Assembly (NCBI RefSeq): GCF_011761345.1
Contig: NZ_JAASRY010000005.1
Span: 62,001 to 126,000, forward strand
Origin: Thalassobacillus devorans
GTDB taxonomy: Bacteria; Bacillota; Bacilli; Bacillales; Halobacillaceae
Reading direction: 5' to 3'
DNA length: 64,000 bases
The translations under genes and the position numbers were made by a program. Below, piece after piece: positions 1 to 8,047 of this stretch. The notes under the pieces were generated by a model. That model saw only the letters and a program-made list of their open reading frames with translations, was not told the DNA's origin and did no database searches. Within the stretch, counting starts at the first letter, position 1. Each line of letters starts with the position of its first letter.

Positions 1-493
1 CCGTAGTATTATCAGCATGATCTTTAATATTATTCAGAATTTCTTCCATACATACCTGTATAGTGGCTAAACGATTAGGAGGTACACCCAATTGTCTGGA
101 TAGCCAAGGAGTGAATTTATAAGAAAGCCATCCCGTTGGATCTTTAGCATTAACATGCTGTAAAGGGAGTGTGGTAACTCGTACCTGTGAGTATTCATTT
201 AACTTTTCCCCTAAATGTTGTTCAAAAAACATCGAATCATCGAGAAATTTATTAGGGCTATCTTCCCAACGACTGACTTCTCCTGGAAGAATGTCTACTG
301 TAACACCTCTGTTTTCTAGCCAGTGTATGAGGTTGCTTAAAATAGTCACACCGCAAGGTTCAATAAATTTAGATAAAGTACTGAAATTTAGCACAAGTTC
401 ATCCGAAACCGGATTACGGTCTCTAGTAATAACTTTTTGAAGTAAAGTGTACATTGAGTCTCTATTTAATCTTCTAGGTAAATCTATTTTCAT
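1..493 (-). CDS. STAS-like / GHKL ATPase-domain protein (partial, runs off left edge)
   Basis: The minus strand is open from an ATG at 493 to the window edge, so about 164 residues are visible and the C-terminus is missing. The first ~75 residues look like a STAS-type fold (a strand with LNFSTL, then FIEPCGVTIL and a helix ending WLENRG). Around residue 145 comes MEEILNNIKDHAD, which has the E-x3-N-x2-DH pattern of the N-box of GHKL (histidine-kinase/Hsp90-type) ATPases. Such STAS plus ATPase proteins occur as anti-sigma-like or signalling partners. It diverges from the pseudo-HD/nuclease gene at 683, with about 190 bases between them, and both are AT-rich. A TATAAT-like -10 on the minus strand lies at 534-539, with no clear -35. 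Partnership with the divergent gene is inference. Confidence 0.7.
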   Translation of the reverse strand, partial: MKIDLPRRLNRDSMYTLLQKVITRDRNPVSDELVLNFSTLSKFIEPCGVTILSNLIHWLENRGVTVDILPGEVSRWEDSPNKFLDDSMFFEQHLGEKLNEYSQVRVTTLPLQHVNAKDPTGWLSYKFTPWLSRQLGVPPNRLATIQVCMEEILNNIKDHADNTT

Positions 494-682
494 ACCTTAC
501 CTTTAGCCCCCTCTAACCTACTAATAATTATATATTATACCATTTTTTTGAACTTTTGAGGATCATATTGTTTATTTGATAGAACAATTGTAGGCTTACA
601 AGGATACTTTCTCTCATCTGTAATGTTGGTAATAAATGGAGTAAGGGTAGTATAATTATTATAGATAGAAACGTGAAGAAAG

Positions 683-2500
683 GTGGAGTTTAAGATAGCA
701 GTGCATAGTATTAATATTGAATACAATATTAACGGTATAGGGGTGGTAACACCCGTGATATACCCGTTTGTTAATAGATTGTATAGTAATAGTAAACTAC
801 AAATTGAACCTAGATTAAAAGACATTAATCAACTAGGAGCAATAAAATATATTCATAATGGAGCACACTACACAAGGTACGAGTACGTGTTGTTGCAATT
901 TATGTTGATCAATTTTATGAAAAATAACAGTGAGTGGGGGCTAGGGTCAAAGTTCAATTTCTCATTTTTAGAAAACCCAGTATTATCTTATGAAAATAAG
1001 ATAACAGGGGGTGAAATCTTAGAATTAATAGTTTTGTTTGGAAACATTGGTCATTTTAGAGAGACGTTTTCAAGTAATAAAGTGTGGTTTCATTACCTGT
1101 TTACAAACAAACATGATTTAAGAAATTCTTTAAAAAAAGGATTGAAAAGTAACGGGAAGACTTTATTAGATGAAATGTTAAATAGTGCTAATTCCTATAA
1201 GATCCAATGGATTAATACATTGTTTATTTTATCTAGATCTGAGAAGTTAAATGATTATAGACTAATATGTGAGAGGGTTTTCGATAAAATATTATCCAAT
1301 AAAAGCGATAAATGGTTGGATCTATATTATAAGATCAGAAAAGTATCATACGTAGTTTTAGATAGTCATTATTCTCACATTCCTATTTCCATTAGTCTAC
1401 AGAATGTGTTATTCAACGAAAATCTTTTCGTTGATGAATTAAGTAAATATAGCTCTGGATTAATGGGGGCTTTTGATAGAGTAAATGATTTATTAGAAGA
1501 CACCCTTTATCTAGAAAACAACACTTTGTTAATGGGTACATATAGAAGTATAGATATATATACTAAAGTGCAGAAATTTTTAGAAAATAACCAAAATACT
1601 AGAGCAATTTCTAAAGTCAATATGTTAATTAACGATGAAAATACATCTCCTTTTTATAAGGATTTCAAAATTTCGGATGGTGAAATACCATGGGATAAAG
1701 AAAAGAATTTGAGCATTACTTTTTTTGTAAAGCATAGAGACCATTTCCCGAGAGATGTATTCCAGAAAGAGATAGATATAGGGCGGAAATTAGGAAGAGA
1801 ATGTTATATAGCATTTAATTTCTCCCCTAGTTTTTCAAAGTATAGAACAGTATATTCGATGAATAAAGGTTTAGATCATAATAAGAAGATTATAGTGTGT
1901 TTGAAAATAATACGTGTAGCATTGGAAGATTATATGTTGTACCGTAAGTATTCTTATGACGATGTGAGTAATGGTAGACTTGAAGAAGTGGCGATAAAAA
2001 AAATAATTACATATTTCTTTAGGAATTTACTTGCAGATGATTACTTTTGTGAATTTGAGTACCCTAAGAATACATCACCTTTTATCGTTGAGAATGGATG
2101 TAAAAAAACAATAAAGAAGGTTGACGATTATATTGATTATTATGAATTACACCATCCAAATGATAAAGATGCTATACATGAATTAAAGGCTGTTAGGGCA
2201 AGTTTAGAATCAATAACTTATAAAGGACTAATAATTGTTTACTTGGGTTCCCTTAGGTTTATCAACAATGACAAAAAATCAGTTTGTGAATTAGATGGTT
2301 TAATCTTCACACCCAAGCATAAGGATGAAAATATTCGAGTAATTGAAGCAAAGAATTTAAGGAAAAAACAAAAAAGGTACGTAGTGGCTGCTAAACAATT
2401 AGAAAAGCAATTTATACCTTTGTTACCAAATTTTTTGACAAATAAAATTGTAACAGAAGAGATTGAAGGTTTTGGAGCGCAAACAAAAATCGGAAAATAG
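683..2500 (+). CDS. Degenerate HD-domain protein with C-terminal PD-(D/E)XK nuclease-like domain
   Basis: 605 residues if GTG 683 is used. GTG 701 is a strong alternative because the GGTGGAG ribosome site at 682-688 lies about 12 bases before it. Residues ~20-75 follow the N-terminal pattern of HD phosphohydrolases (PVIYPFVNRL, INQLGAIKY, then HYTRYEY at 62-68 where active enzymes have HTRFEH). The HD dyad is lost: residues 118-124 read LFGNIGH where active enzymes read LLHDIGH, so Gly120-Asn121 replace His-Asp. Near the C-terminus D538 (ELDGLIF) and E555-x-K557 (VIEAKN) fit a PD-(D/E)XK nuclease core, followed by a helix with QLEKQ. The middle 400 residues are unassigned. The gene is AT-rich and carries many rare-looking codons compared with the mannitol operon downstream. 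A nuclease effector of a defence or stress system is possible; this is inference from motifs. Confidence 0.65.
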   Translation: MEFKIAVHSINIEYNINGIGVVTPVIYPFVNRLYSNSKLQIEPRLKDINQLGAIKYIHNGAHYTRYEYVLLQFMLINFMKNNSEWGLGSKFNFSFLENPVLSYENKITGGEILELIVLFGNIGHFRETFSSNKVWFHYLFTNKHDLRNSLKKGLKSNGKTLLDEMLNSANSYKIQWINTLFILSRSEKLNDYRLICERVFDKILSNKSDKWLDLYYKIRKVSYVVLDSHYSHIPISISLQNVLFNENLFVDELSKYSSGLMGAFDRVNDLLEDTLYLENNTLLMGTYRSIDIYTKVQKFLENNQNTRAISKVNMLINDENTSPFYKDFKISDGEIPWDKEKNLSITFFVKHRDHFPRDVFQKEIDIGRKLGRECYIAFNFSPSFSKYRTVYSMNKGLDHNKKIIVCLKIIRVALEDYMLYRKYSYDDVSNGRLEEVAIKKIITYFFRNLLADDYFCEFEYPKNTSPFIVENGCKKTIKKVDDYIDYYELHHPNDKDAIHELKAVRASLESITYKGLIIVYLGSLRFINNDKKSVCELDGLIFTPKHKDENIRVIEAKNLRKKQKRYVVAAKQLEKQFIPLLPNFLTNKIVTEEIEGFGAQTKIGK

Positions 2501-2759
2501 AAAATCACTTTCATTTTTGGAAACTTCCTATTAAATGACATACGTTATGACATACTTTTAGATATATACACTTATTCCCTATTCTTATTTAAATTGAGTA
2601 CACACCATTTAACATAGCTTTATATCAATCTCACAGGCTTTATTTTTCTTTATTTATCTAGGTGAAACTATGGGCGGCATGATGTGATAGCCCCCAAACC
2701 CCTTTCATTATAGGGTTTGAACACAATTTGACTGGTTTTTAAAATCGTCTACTAAAATT

Positions 2760-2805
2760 AAAAGCCTCTCAAGAGTTTATCAACTTTTGAGAGGCTTTTC
2801 TTTTA
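2760..2805 (+). terminator. Intrinsic terminator
   Basis: A 13-bp stem (AAAAGCCTCTCAA with TTGAGAGGCTTTT) followed by a T-rich tract. It works as a hairpin in both directions, with runs of A or T on both sides. Confidence 0.75.
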
Positions 2806-2842
2806 TCCTTATATAGGAGATGCATGTGGCAAAGGGATGATT

Positions 2843-2870
2843 TTGAGTCTTCAAGTATAGGGTAGTTTAG
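2843..2870 (+). repeat. Dispersed repeat, GAGTCTTC family, copy A
   Basis: Reads TGAGTCTTCAAGTATAGGG then TAGTTT. It matches 10371-10398 at nearly every position (C for A, C for T). A weaker third copy may start at 28030. Copies A and B both lie in non-coding DNA after a hairpin. Confidence 0.55.
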
Positions 2871-2932
2871 TTCAAAATCAATATTAAACAAATGTATAAT
2901 ATAATTAATTGCATTTTAGGAGATGTTACAAT

Positions 2933-3385
2933 TTGGATTTCTTAGGTTTTATTACACTAATAATAGCGGGATTCACTGCTTGTGCTGAGTTTACTTCCTA
3001 CGCTTTAGTACACCCTATAATCCGTCAATTACCTCAAAGGCAACACATACGTTTTGAACAAGGTTCACTGAAAACCTATGGACTTATTATGCCAATATTT
3101 ATGCCTCTAAGTGTTATTCTAACTTTGTCTTTCGCATTATTTACTAATGAACTTGGGAGTATCGAGCTGACAAGTCGTTTTTCCTCTGCTGGAATGTTCA
3201 TTTTAGCAACAATAATAACTATTAGATATAACGTTCCTATTAACAAGGCAATCAAACAGTGGGATGCAGACAATCCACCCGCTGATTGGAAGAAGATAAG
3301 AAAACGGTGGATGTTTTTTCAATCTATTCGTTCTTGGTTGCTTCTTATTGGCTTCGTGTTACTTTGTTTCTCAGTTACAATTTAA
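2933..3385 (+). CDS. DUF1772 (anthrone-oxygenase-like) membrane protein
   Basis: TTG at 2933 is chosen because AGGAGA at 2918-2923 sits 9 bases before it; the reading frame is open further upstream but has no ribosome site there. About 150 residues with four hydrophobic segments: residues ~1-22, ~50-70, ~82-102 and the C-terminal ~20. Family signature features are visible: NVPINKAIKQWD followed by PPADWKKIRKRW before the last helix. DUF1772 proteins are small membrane proteins, and a few are annotated as anthrone oxygenases. The substrate here is unknown. It appears to be transcribed alone and is followed by a terminator at 3480. Confidence 0.75.
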   Translation: MDFLGFITLIIAGFTACAEFTSYALVHPIIRQLPQRQHIRFEQGSLKTYGLIMPIFMPLSVILTLSFALFTNELGSIELTSRFSSAGMFILATIITIRYNVPINKAIKQWDADNPPADWKKIRKRWMFFQSIRSWLLLIGFVLLCFSVTI

Positions 3386-3479
3386 TTCATCTATATACTA
3401 AGGATTAGACTTTTTATACATTACTTTATTACACAAACGGGTGCGTCAGTTAAATTTAAATAAACTCTTCAGGTAAAGT

Positions 3480-3517
3480 AGGGCGATTATTCAATAACGT
3501 AATCGCCCTTTATTTAT
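3480..3517 (+). terminator. Terminator after the DUF1772 gene
   Basis: GGGCGATTA (3481-3489) pairs with TAATCGCCC (3500-3508), followed by TTTATTTAT. Confidence 0.75.
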
Positions 3518-3573
3518 ACAAGAATTGGGAAGGGCAGGGGCTGTTAACCCAGATTGAGATAAAAAGAGTTTAG

Positions 3574-3589
3574 AGTTAAACGCTAACAC
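3574..3589 (+). promoter_or_regulatory. Weak cre-like site upstream of mtlA
   Basis: AGTTAAACGCTAACAC keeps the central CG and the right CA of the CcpA cre consensus but departs at three fixed positions. Mannitol operons are often under CcpA control, so it is listed, with low confidence. Confidence 0.3.
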
Positions 3590-3808
3590 TATTATATTAA
3601 ATTAGTTTTGAGTTTTAGTGATAATTGTGAAGGTTACACCGAACATGTCTCATTACATATCCTTGAGCAGGAGTGAATGGATAATGGGTCTTGGAAACTT
3701 ACAAAGACACGTAGAAGAATCTGATTGGTAAACACGAGACCGGTCCTGTTTTCCCTCCAGAACAAACCCACAACCAGAATAGCACGCTAAATAAGAGAAA
3801 CAATAGTT

Positions 3809-3829
3809 TTGTCATAACAAGTGCGACAA
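3809..3829 (+). promoter_or_regulatory. Candidate MtlR operator
   Basis: TTGTC (3809-3813) and GACAA (3825-3829) form an inverted repeat. It resembles the MtlR site reported for Geobacillus/Bacillus (TTGNCACA, short spacer, TGTGNCAA), with a 5-base instead of a 4-base centre and two changes. It lies about 20 bases upstream of the -35 proposed for mtlA, which suits an activator. Confidence 0.5.
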
Positions 3830-3847
3830 AATTAGTTTTCATTGTCA

Positions 3848-3877
3848 TTGAATGCGCCTACATAACTCCTCTATGAT
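3848..3877 (+). promoter_or_regulatory. Sigma-A-type promoter of the mannitol operon
   Basis: -35 TTGAAT (3848-3853), 18-bp spacer, -10 TATGAT (3872-3877). The weak -35 next to the candidate MtlR operator fits an activated promoter. Confidence 0.5.
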
Positions 3878-3924
3878 GAAATTAAGAAGTTATTATTATT
3901 ATTTATATTGAAAGGAAGAGTTTA

Positions 3925-5850
3925 ATGGCTCAATCAAATATTAAAGTTGCAGTACAGAAGTTCGGTAACTTCCTCAGTTCCATGGTTTTACCGAATATTG
4001 GTGCTTTTATTGCATGGGGATTAATCACTGCGTTATTTATTCCTACTGGTTTCATTCCAAATGAAAACCTTGCCCAACTAGTTGGCCCAATGGTTACCTA
4101 TCTACTGCCACTGTTAATCGGTTATACAGGAGGAAAATTGGTTCATGATCAGAGGGGTGGCGTAGTAGGTGCGATTGCAACGATGGGTGTTATCGTTGGA
4201 GCACCCGATACGCCGATGTTTATGGGTGCCATGGTAATGGGGCCGCTCGGGGCATTCGTCATAAAGAAATTCGACCAGGCGATCGATGGAAAAATAAGAT
4301 CTGGCTTTGAGATGCTTGTTAACAACTTCTCTGCAGGTATCATCGGTGGGATTCTCGCTATTCTTGCATACTTAGGTATAGGGCCGGCTGTTGAAGGTTT
4401 TACAAAGGTGCTTGTTATAGGAGTAGACTGGTTAGTTGGAGCTGGATTACTACCTCTAACCAGTATTCTGATCGAGCCTGCTAAAATTCTATTCCTAAAT
4501 AACGCGATCAACCATGGTGTCCTATCACCAATCGGACTGGATCAAGCACAAGAGACTGGGAAGTCGCTCCTTTTCCTTTTAGAGGCAAATCCAGGGCCTG
4601 GTCTTGGTGTGTTGTTGGCTTTCATGCTGTTTGGAAGAGGAACTGCCAAGCAGTCAGCTCCAGGAGCTGCGCTCATTCACTTTCTTGGTGGAATTCACGA
4701 GATATACTTCCCGTACGTGTTAATGAGACCTATGCTGATTCTATCTGTAGTTCTTGGCGGAATGAGCGGCGTCTTCACGCTTGTGCTTTTAGGCGGAGGG
4801 CTTGCAGCGCCAGCATCCCCGGGCAGTATCTTAGCGATTTCAGCTGTTACCCCTCCAGAAGGTATGGTTTATGTGGCAAACTACGCAGCAGTTATCGTAG
4901 CTGCGGCCGTTTCCTTCATCATTTCTGCTGTCGTGCTCAAAACGGGCAAGCAAACGGATGAAGATATTAACGAAGCGACGAAGAAGATGGAACAAATGAA
5001 AGGTAAGAAAAGCTCTGTTGCCGGGAATGTAACTGGTGAAGCAGCGGTTAATAGCGGTGAGTTCCCTCATGAAGTCAACAAGGTTATTTTTGCCTGTGAT
5101 GCTGGTATGGGATCAAGTGCCATGGGAGCTTCCCTGCTTAAGAAGAAAGTAAAAGAAGCTGATCTCGATGTAGCGGTTACAAATACAGCAATCAGCAGTA
5201 TCCCGGCTGATACGGACATCGTAATCACTCAGGAAGAATTAACACCTCGTGCGAAGAGCAAGATGCCAAATGCTTATCATATTTCAGTGGATAATTTCTT
5301 ATCAAGCCCTGAGTACGATAAGTTGATTGCAAGCTTGCAAAATAAGATTACAGAAGAGCAAGCGGAACTTGTGGAAGAGTCTGAAACCGACGCTATAGAT
5401 GTAGAACCTGACATGCAAGAAGATGATGATTTACTGCTGGAAGAAAACATCTTTATCGGCAAGGAATTCTCTACAAAAGAAGAGGCTATCCGTTTTGCGG
5501 GAGAGGCGTTAGTCAAAGCTGGTTACGTCAAAGACAGCTATGTGGATGCGATGGTTGAACGTGAAGAGATTACATCTACTTATATGGGCAATAACGTGGC
5601 AATCCCTCATGGTACAGAAGAAGCGAAAAAGGCCGTACTCAAATCCGGGTTTACGGTTATCCAGGTGCCGAATGGGGTGAATTTTAACGGAGAACAAGCG
5701 AAAATGATCTTCGGAATCGCCGGAAAAGATGGCACACACTTAGAAATTCTTTCAGGCATTGCAGTAATTTGTTCCGAACAGGAAAATGTTAACCAGATGG
5801 TTCAGGCCAAAACTGCAAAAGAAATAAAGGATATCATCAATAGCAAATAA
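3925..5850 (+). CDS. mtlA: PTS mannitol transporter, fused EIICBA
   Basis: Imports mannitol and phosphorylates it to mannitol-1-phosphate at the membrane. 641 residues with domains in order C-B-A. EIIC covers ~1-345 with many hydrophobic segments and the substrate-site motif GGIHEIYFPYV (Glu259). EIIB is ~380-475 with phospho-Cys391 in FACDAGMGSS. A linker rich in Glu/Asp (~478-505) leads to EIIA ~505-641 with phospho-His562 in IPHG. B. subtilis splits this into MtlA (CB) and MtlF (A); here all three are one chain, as in E. coli. ATG 3925 is preceded by GAAAGGAAGAG. First gene of the mtlA-mtlR-mtlD operon. Confidence 0.97.
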   Translation: MAQSNIKVAVQKFGNFLSSMVLPNIGAFIAWGLITALFIPTGFIPNENLAQLVGPMVTYLLPLLIGYTGGKLVHDQRGGVVGAIATMGVIVGAPDTPMFMGAMVMGPLGAFVIKKFDQAIDGKIRSGFEMLVNNFSAGIIGGILAILAYLGIGPAVEGFTKVLVIGVDWLVGAGLLPLTSILIEPAKILFLNNAINHGVLSPIGLDQAQETGKSLLFLLEANPGPGLGVLLAFMLFGRGTAKQSAPGAALIHFLGGIHEIYFPYVLMRPMLILSVVLGGMSGVFTLVLLGGGLAAPASPGSILAISAVTPPEGMVYVANYAAVIVAAAVSFIISAVVLKTGKQTDEDINEATKKMEQMKGKKSSVAGNVTGEAAVNSGEFPHEVNKVIFACDAGMGSSAMGASLLKKKVKEADLDVAVTNTAISSIPADTDIVITQEELTPRAKSKMPNAYHISVDNFLSSPEYDKLIASLQNKITEEQAELVEESETDAIDVEPDMQEDDDLLLEENIFIGKEFSTKEEAIRFAGEALVKAGYVKDSYVDAMVEREEITSTYMGNNVAIPHGTEEAKKAVLKSGFTVIQVPNGVNFNGEQAKMIFGIAGKDGTHLEILSGIAVICSEQENVNQMVQAKTAKEIKDIINSK

Positions 5851-5862
5851 GCAACTTAAATA

Positions 5863-5890
5863 AGAAAGGCGGGTTTATTCCTGCCTTTCT
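5863..5890 (+). terminator. Hairpin between mtlA and mtlR
   Basis: AGAAAGGCGGG pairs with CCTGCCTTTCT. The following tract (GTTCTGCTTTTC) is a poor U-run, so partial termination that lowers mtlR and mtlD expression relative to mtlA is more likely than full stop. Confidence 0.5.
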
Positions 5891-5957
5891 GTTCTGCTTT
5901 TCATGCTTTTTTTCTCTTGAAAGAGGGACATTTTAATAATTGAAATGAGTGAGAAGA

Positions 5958-8042
5958 ATGTTTATTACGTCGAGGGAAAAGTCCATTATTGATTTGATCG
6001 TTCGAACATCGGGTAAGCATACCGTCCACTCTCTAGCTTCATTCTTAAAAGTTAGCGTGAGAACTATTCAAAGAGACCTGAAATCAATCGAAAAGATCTT
6101 ACAGCAATTTAATTTGGAGTTGAACCGTAATGCGAACGATGGTCTTTTTATCGATGGTAAAAATGAAAATATTTTCAGGCTCATACAGGAACTGACCGGT
6201 GTTAATCCGACTGATGAAACACCGGAAGAAAGAAAGCTGAGATTACTTATTACATTGTTGCACGAAGGTCCTTCTATTAAACAACAGGTGCTCGCCAACG
6301 AGCTTGGGGTAAGCGGGACGACATTATCTGCCTATTTGGATGATCTGGCGGAATGGTTAAATAAATTCTCGATCATCCTTACAAGAAAAAGGGGAGTAGG
6401 AGTCGAACTGATCGCAGAGGAAGCTAATAAACGGCATGCACTTACCAGCTACTTCTTAGTCTATTTCTATGAAGAGTTAATCGAAAACTTGTACTTGCTG
6501 GAACAAGGGGAAGAGCTGAAGGGGAAAATACTCGGATATTTTTCACCTCAAAACTTAATAGTGATAGACAGGCTGGTTAATCAAACAATCAATAAAGGGC
6601 AAACAAGATTATCAGACAGCGATTACATCGGGCTTATCCTGCATATTTGCCTTACGCTCCAGCGAACCCAAAATGGTTTTATGCTGAAGGAATATAAATC
6701 AGAAAATGAAGCTACTAGTGAATTTCAATTAATGAAAAACATATGCGAAGAACTGAAAGAAAAACTTTCAATTCCGATTACAAATAGCGATGTTCATTTC
6801 TTAACAATTATCTTAAAAGGCTCAAAATTTCATGATGCGGAGGTTGCCTATTATGACAGCGTACAGCTTGGAAAGTTAATTAAAAATATCATCCACGGTG
6901 TTTCTTCCATGCTGAATGTTGATTTGTCCAATGACTTCTCTTTGTTTCAAGGATTGCTGGCACACATGGAGCCTTCGATTTTTCGATTAAAACAACAACT
7001 GGAGTTATTTAACCCTTTGACAGAAGAAATAAAAAGAAAGTATCCGTTCTTATTCATGGCGGTTAAGAAAAGCATGGAAAAAGAATTTAAAGATATCGAC
7101 TTTCCAGACGATGAAATTGCCTTTATCGTCCTTCATTTTGGTTCAGCCCTGCTGATGCATGAAGAGAAAGTAAGAATCAACGCCGTCGTCGTATGCCCGA
7201 CAGGAATCGGTGCTTCTAAGATGCTGGCAAGCCGTATTCAAAAAGAACTGTCAGAGATAACGAACGTTGATATTCTATCGATAAAAGATTTCGAATCAGC
7301 AAACCTGGATAAATATGATCTCGTAATTTCCACTGTCCGACTTCCTTTTACGGATGTTGAATACATTCTCGTCAGTCCGTTGTTAAGTGAGAAAGATATC
7401 GGGTTTATCCAGAATTACCTGCAAAATAATCTGGAAAAGCTGACAAGAAAAAATCAGTATTTGAACTCGAAGGAAAAGCAGGATACCCTGCCTGTAACCA
7501 GTCAGCAGGATGTAAAGGATCTCTTGCAGGAAATAAAAGACGTTCATACCAGTATGGATTCCATCCTTCAGAATCTGAAAGTTTATCAAACGCAAACTGT
7601 CAGAGATCATTGGAAGGTCCTTAAAGAGATGATTGAACAGGCAGAACAGGAGGGACTTCTCACAAATTCCCCTAATGTCATGCAACAGTTGGAGGAACGA
7701 GAGAAGAAAGGCGGTCTTGGGATACCGAATACAAACATGGGTCTTTTCCATTGCCGTGATGACAATGTCCGGGAGCTCATCTTTCGTGTATCTCATTTAG
7801 ATCATTCATGTAAGATAATGGGGATGGATGGCCAGGAAATGCAAATGAAGAATCTCCTCTTAATGCTGGCGCCTGAGAACATGAGCAAGCGGGAGCAGGA
7901 GATCCTTAGCATCATCAGTACAAGCTTGATCGAAAGTGACGTCGCAATGATGATATTCTCCTCATCCAATGAGGCAATAATCCGAAAAAAATTGGAAGAT
8001 TTATTTTTAGACTATCTGAAAAATAATTTGATAAAGGAATGA
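5958..8042 (+). CDS. mtlR: Transcriptional activator of mannitol operon
   Basis: Activates mtl genes when phosphorylated or dephosphorylated by PTS proteins. About 694 residues. An N-terminal winged HTH starts FITSREKSIIDLIV and includes VSVRTIQRDLKSIE. Two PRD domains follow (~165-400); Phe-Ile-Val-Leu-His in IAFIVLHFGSA marks the end of the second. Then comes a Gat-type EIIB-like domain with VVCPTGIGASK (phospho-Cys) and a C-terminal EIIA-Mtl-like domain with LGIPNTNMGLFHCR (phospho-His). ATG 5958 matches the usual family N-terminus (MYISSREK-like); GTG 5949 would add three residues. The stop lies 5 bases before the likely mtlD start, so translation is coupled. Confidence 0.93.
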   Translation: MFITSREKSIIDLIVRTSGKHTVHSLASFLKVSVRTIQRDLKSIEKILQQFNLELNRNANDGLFIDGKNENIFRLIQELTGVNPTDETPEERKLRLLITLLHEGPSIKQQVLANELGVSGTTLSAYLDDLAEWLNKFSIILTRKRGVGVELIAEEANKRHALTSYFLVYFYEELIENLYLLEQGEELKGKILGYFSPQNLIVIDRLVNQTINKGQTRLSDSDYIGLILHICLTLQRTQNGFMLKEYKSENEATSEFQLMKNICEELKEKLSIPITNSDVHFLTIILKGSKFHDAEVAYYDSVQLGKLIKNIIHGVSSMLNVDLSNDFSLFQGLLAHMEPSIFRLKQQLELFNPLTEEIKRKYPFLFMAVKKSMEKEFKDIDFPDDEIAFIVLHFGSALLMHEEKVRINAVVVCPTGIGASKMLASRIQKELSEITNVDILSIKDFESANLDKYDLVISTVRLPFTDVEYILVSPLLSEKDIGFIQNYLQNNLEKLTRKNQYLNSKEKQDTLPVTSQQDVKDLLQEIKDVHTSMDSILQNLKVYQTQTVRDHWKVLKEMIEQAEQEGLLTNSPNVMQQLEEREKKGGLGIPNTNMGLFHCRDDNVRELIFRVSHLDHSCKIMGMDGQEMQMKNLLLMLAPENMSKREQEILSIISTSLIESDVAMMIFSSSNEAIIRKKLEDLFLDYLKNNLIKE

Positions 8043-8047
8043 TGATA

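Larger units (their letters stand above)
2501..2932. other. Gene-free stretch with a hairpin and a terminator
   Basis: No convincing gene. A GGGC...GCCC hairpin lies near 2671-2692 and an AACCC...GGGTT pair just after it. An intrinsic terminator sits at 2760-2799 and a dispersed repeat at 2843-2870. The terminator is 260 bases after the nuclease gene, so it may end that transcript or a short unrecognised RNA. Confidence 0.5.

Noticed and set aside
535-825. Minus-strand frame of 96 codons between the ATPase and nuclease genes
   Set aside because: Its first half is the antisense of the nuclease gene start, and the intergenic half has no start codon or ribosome site of its own.
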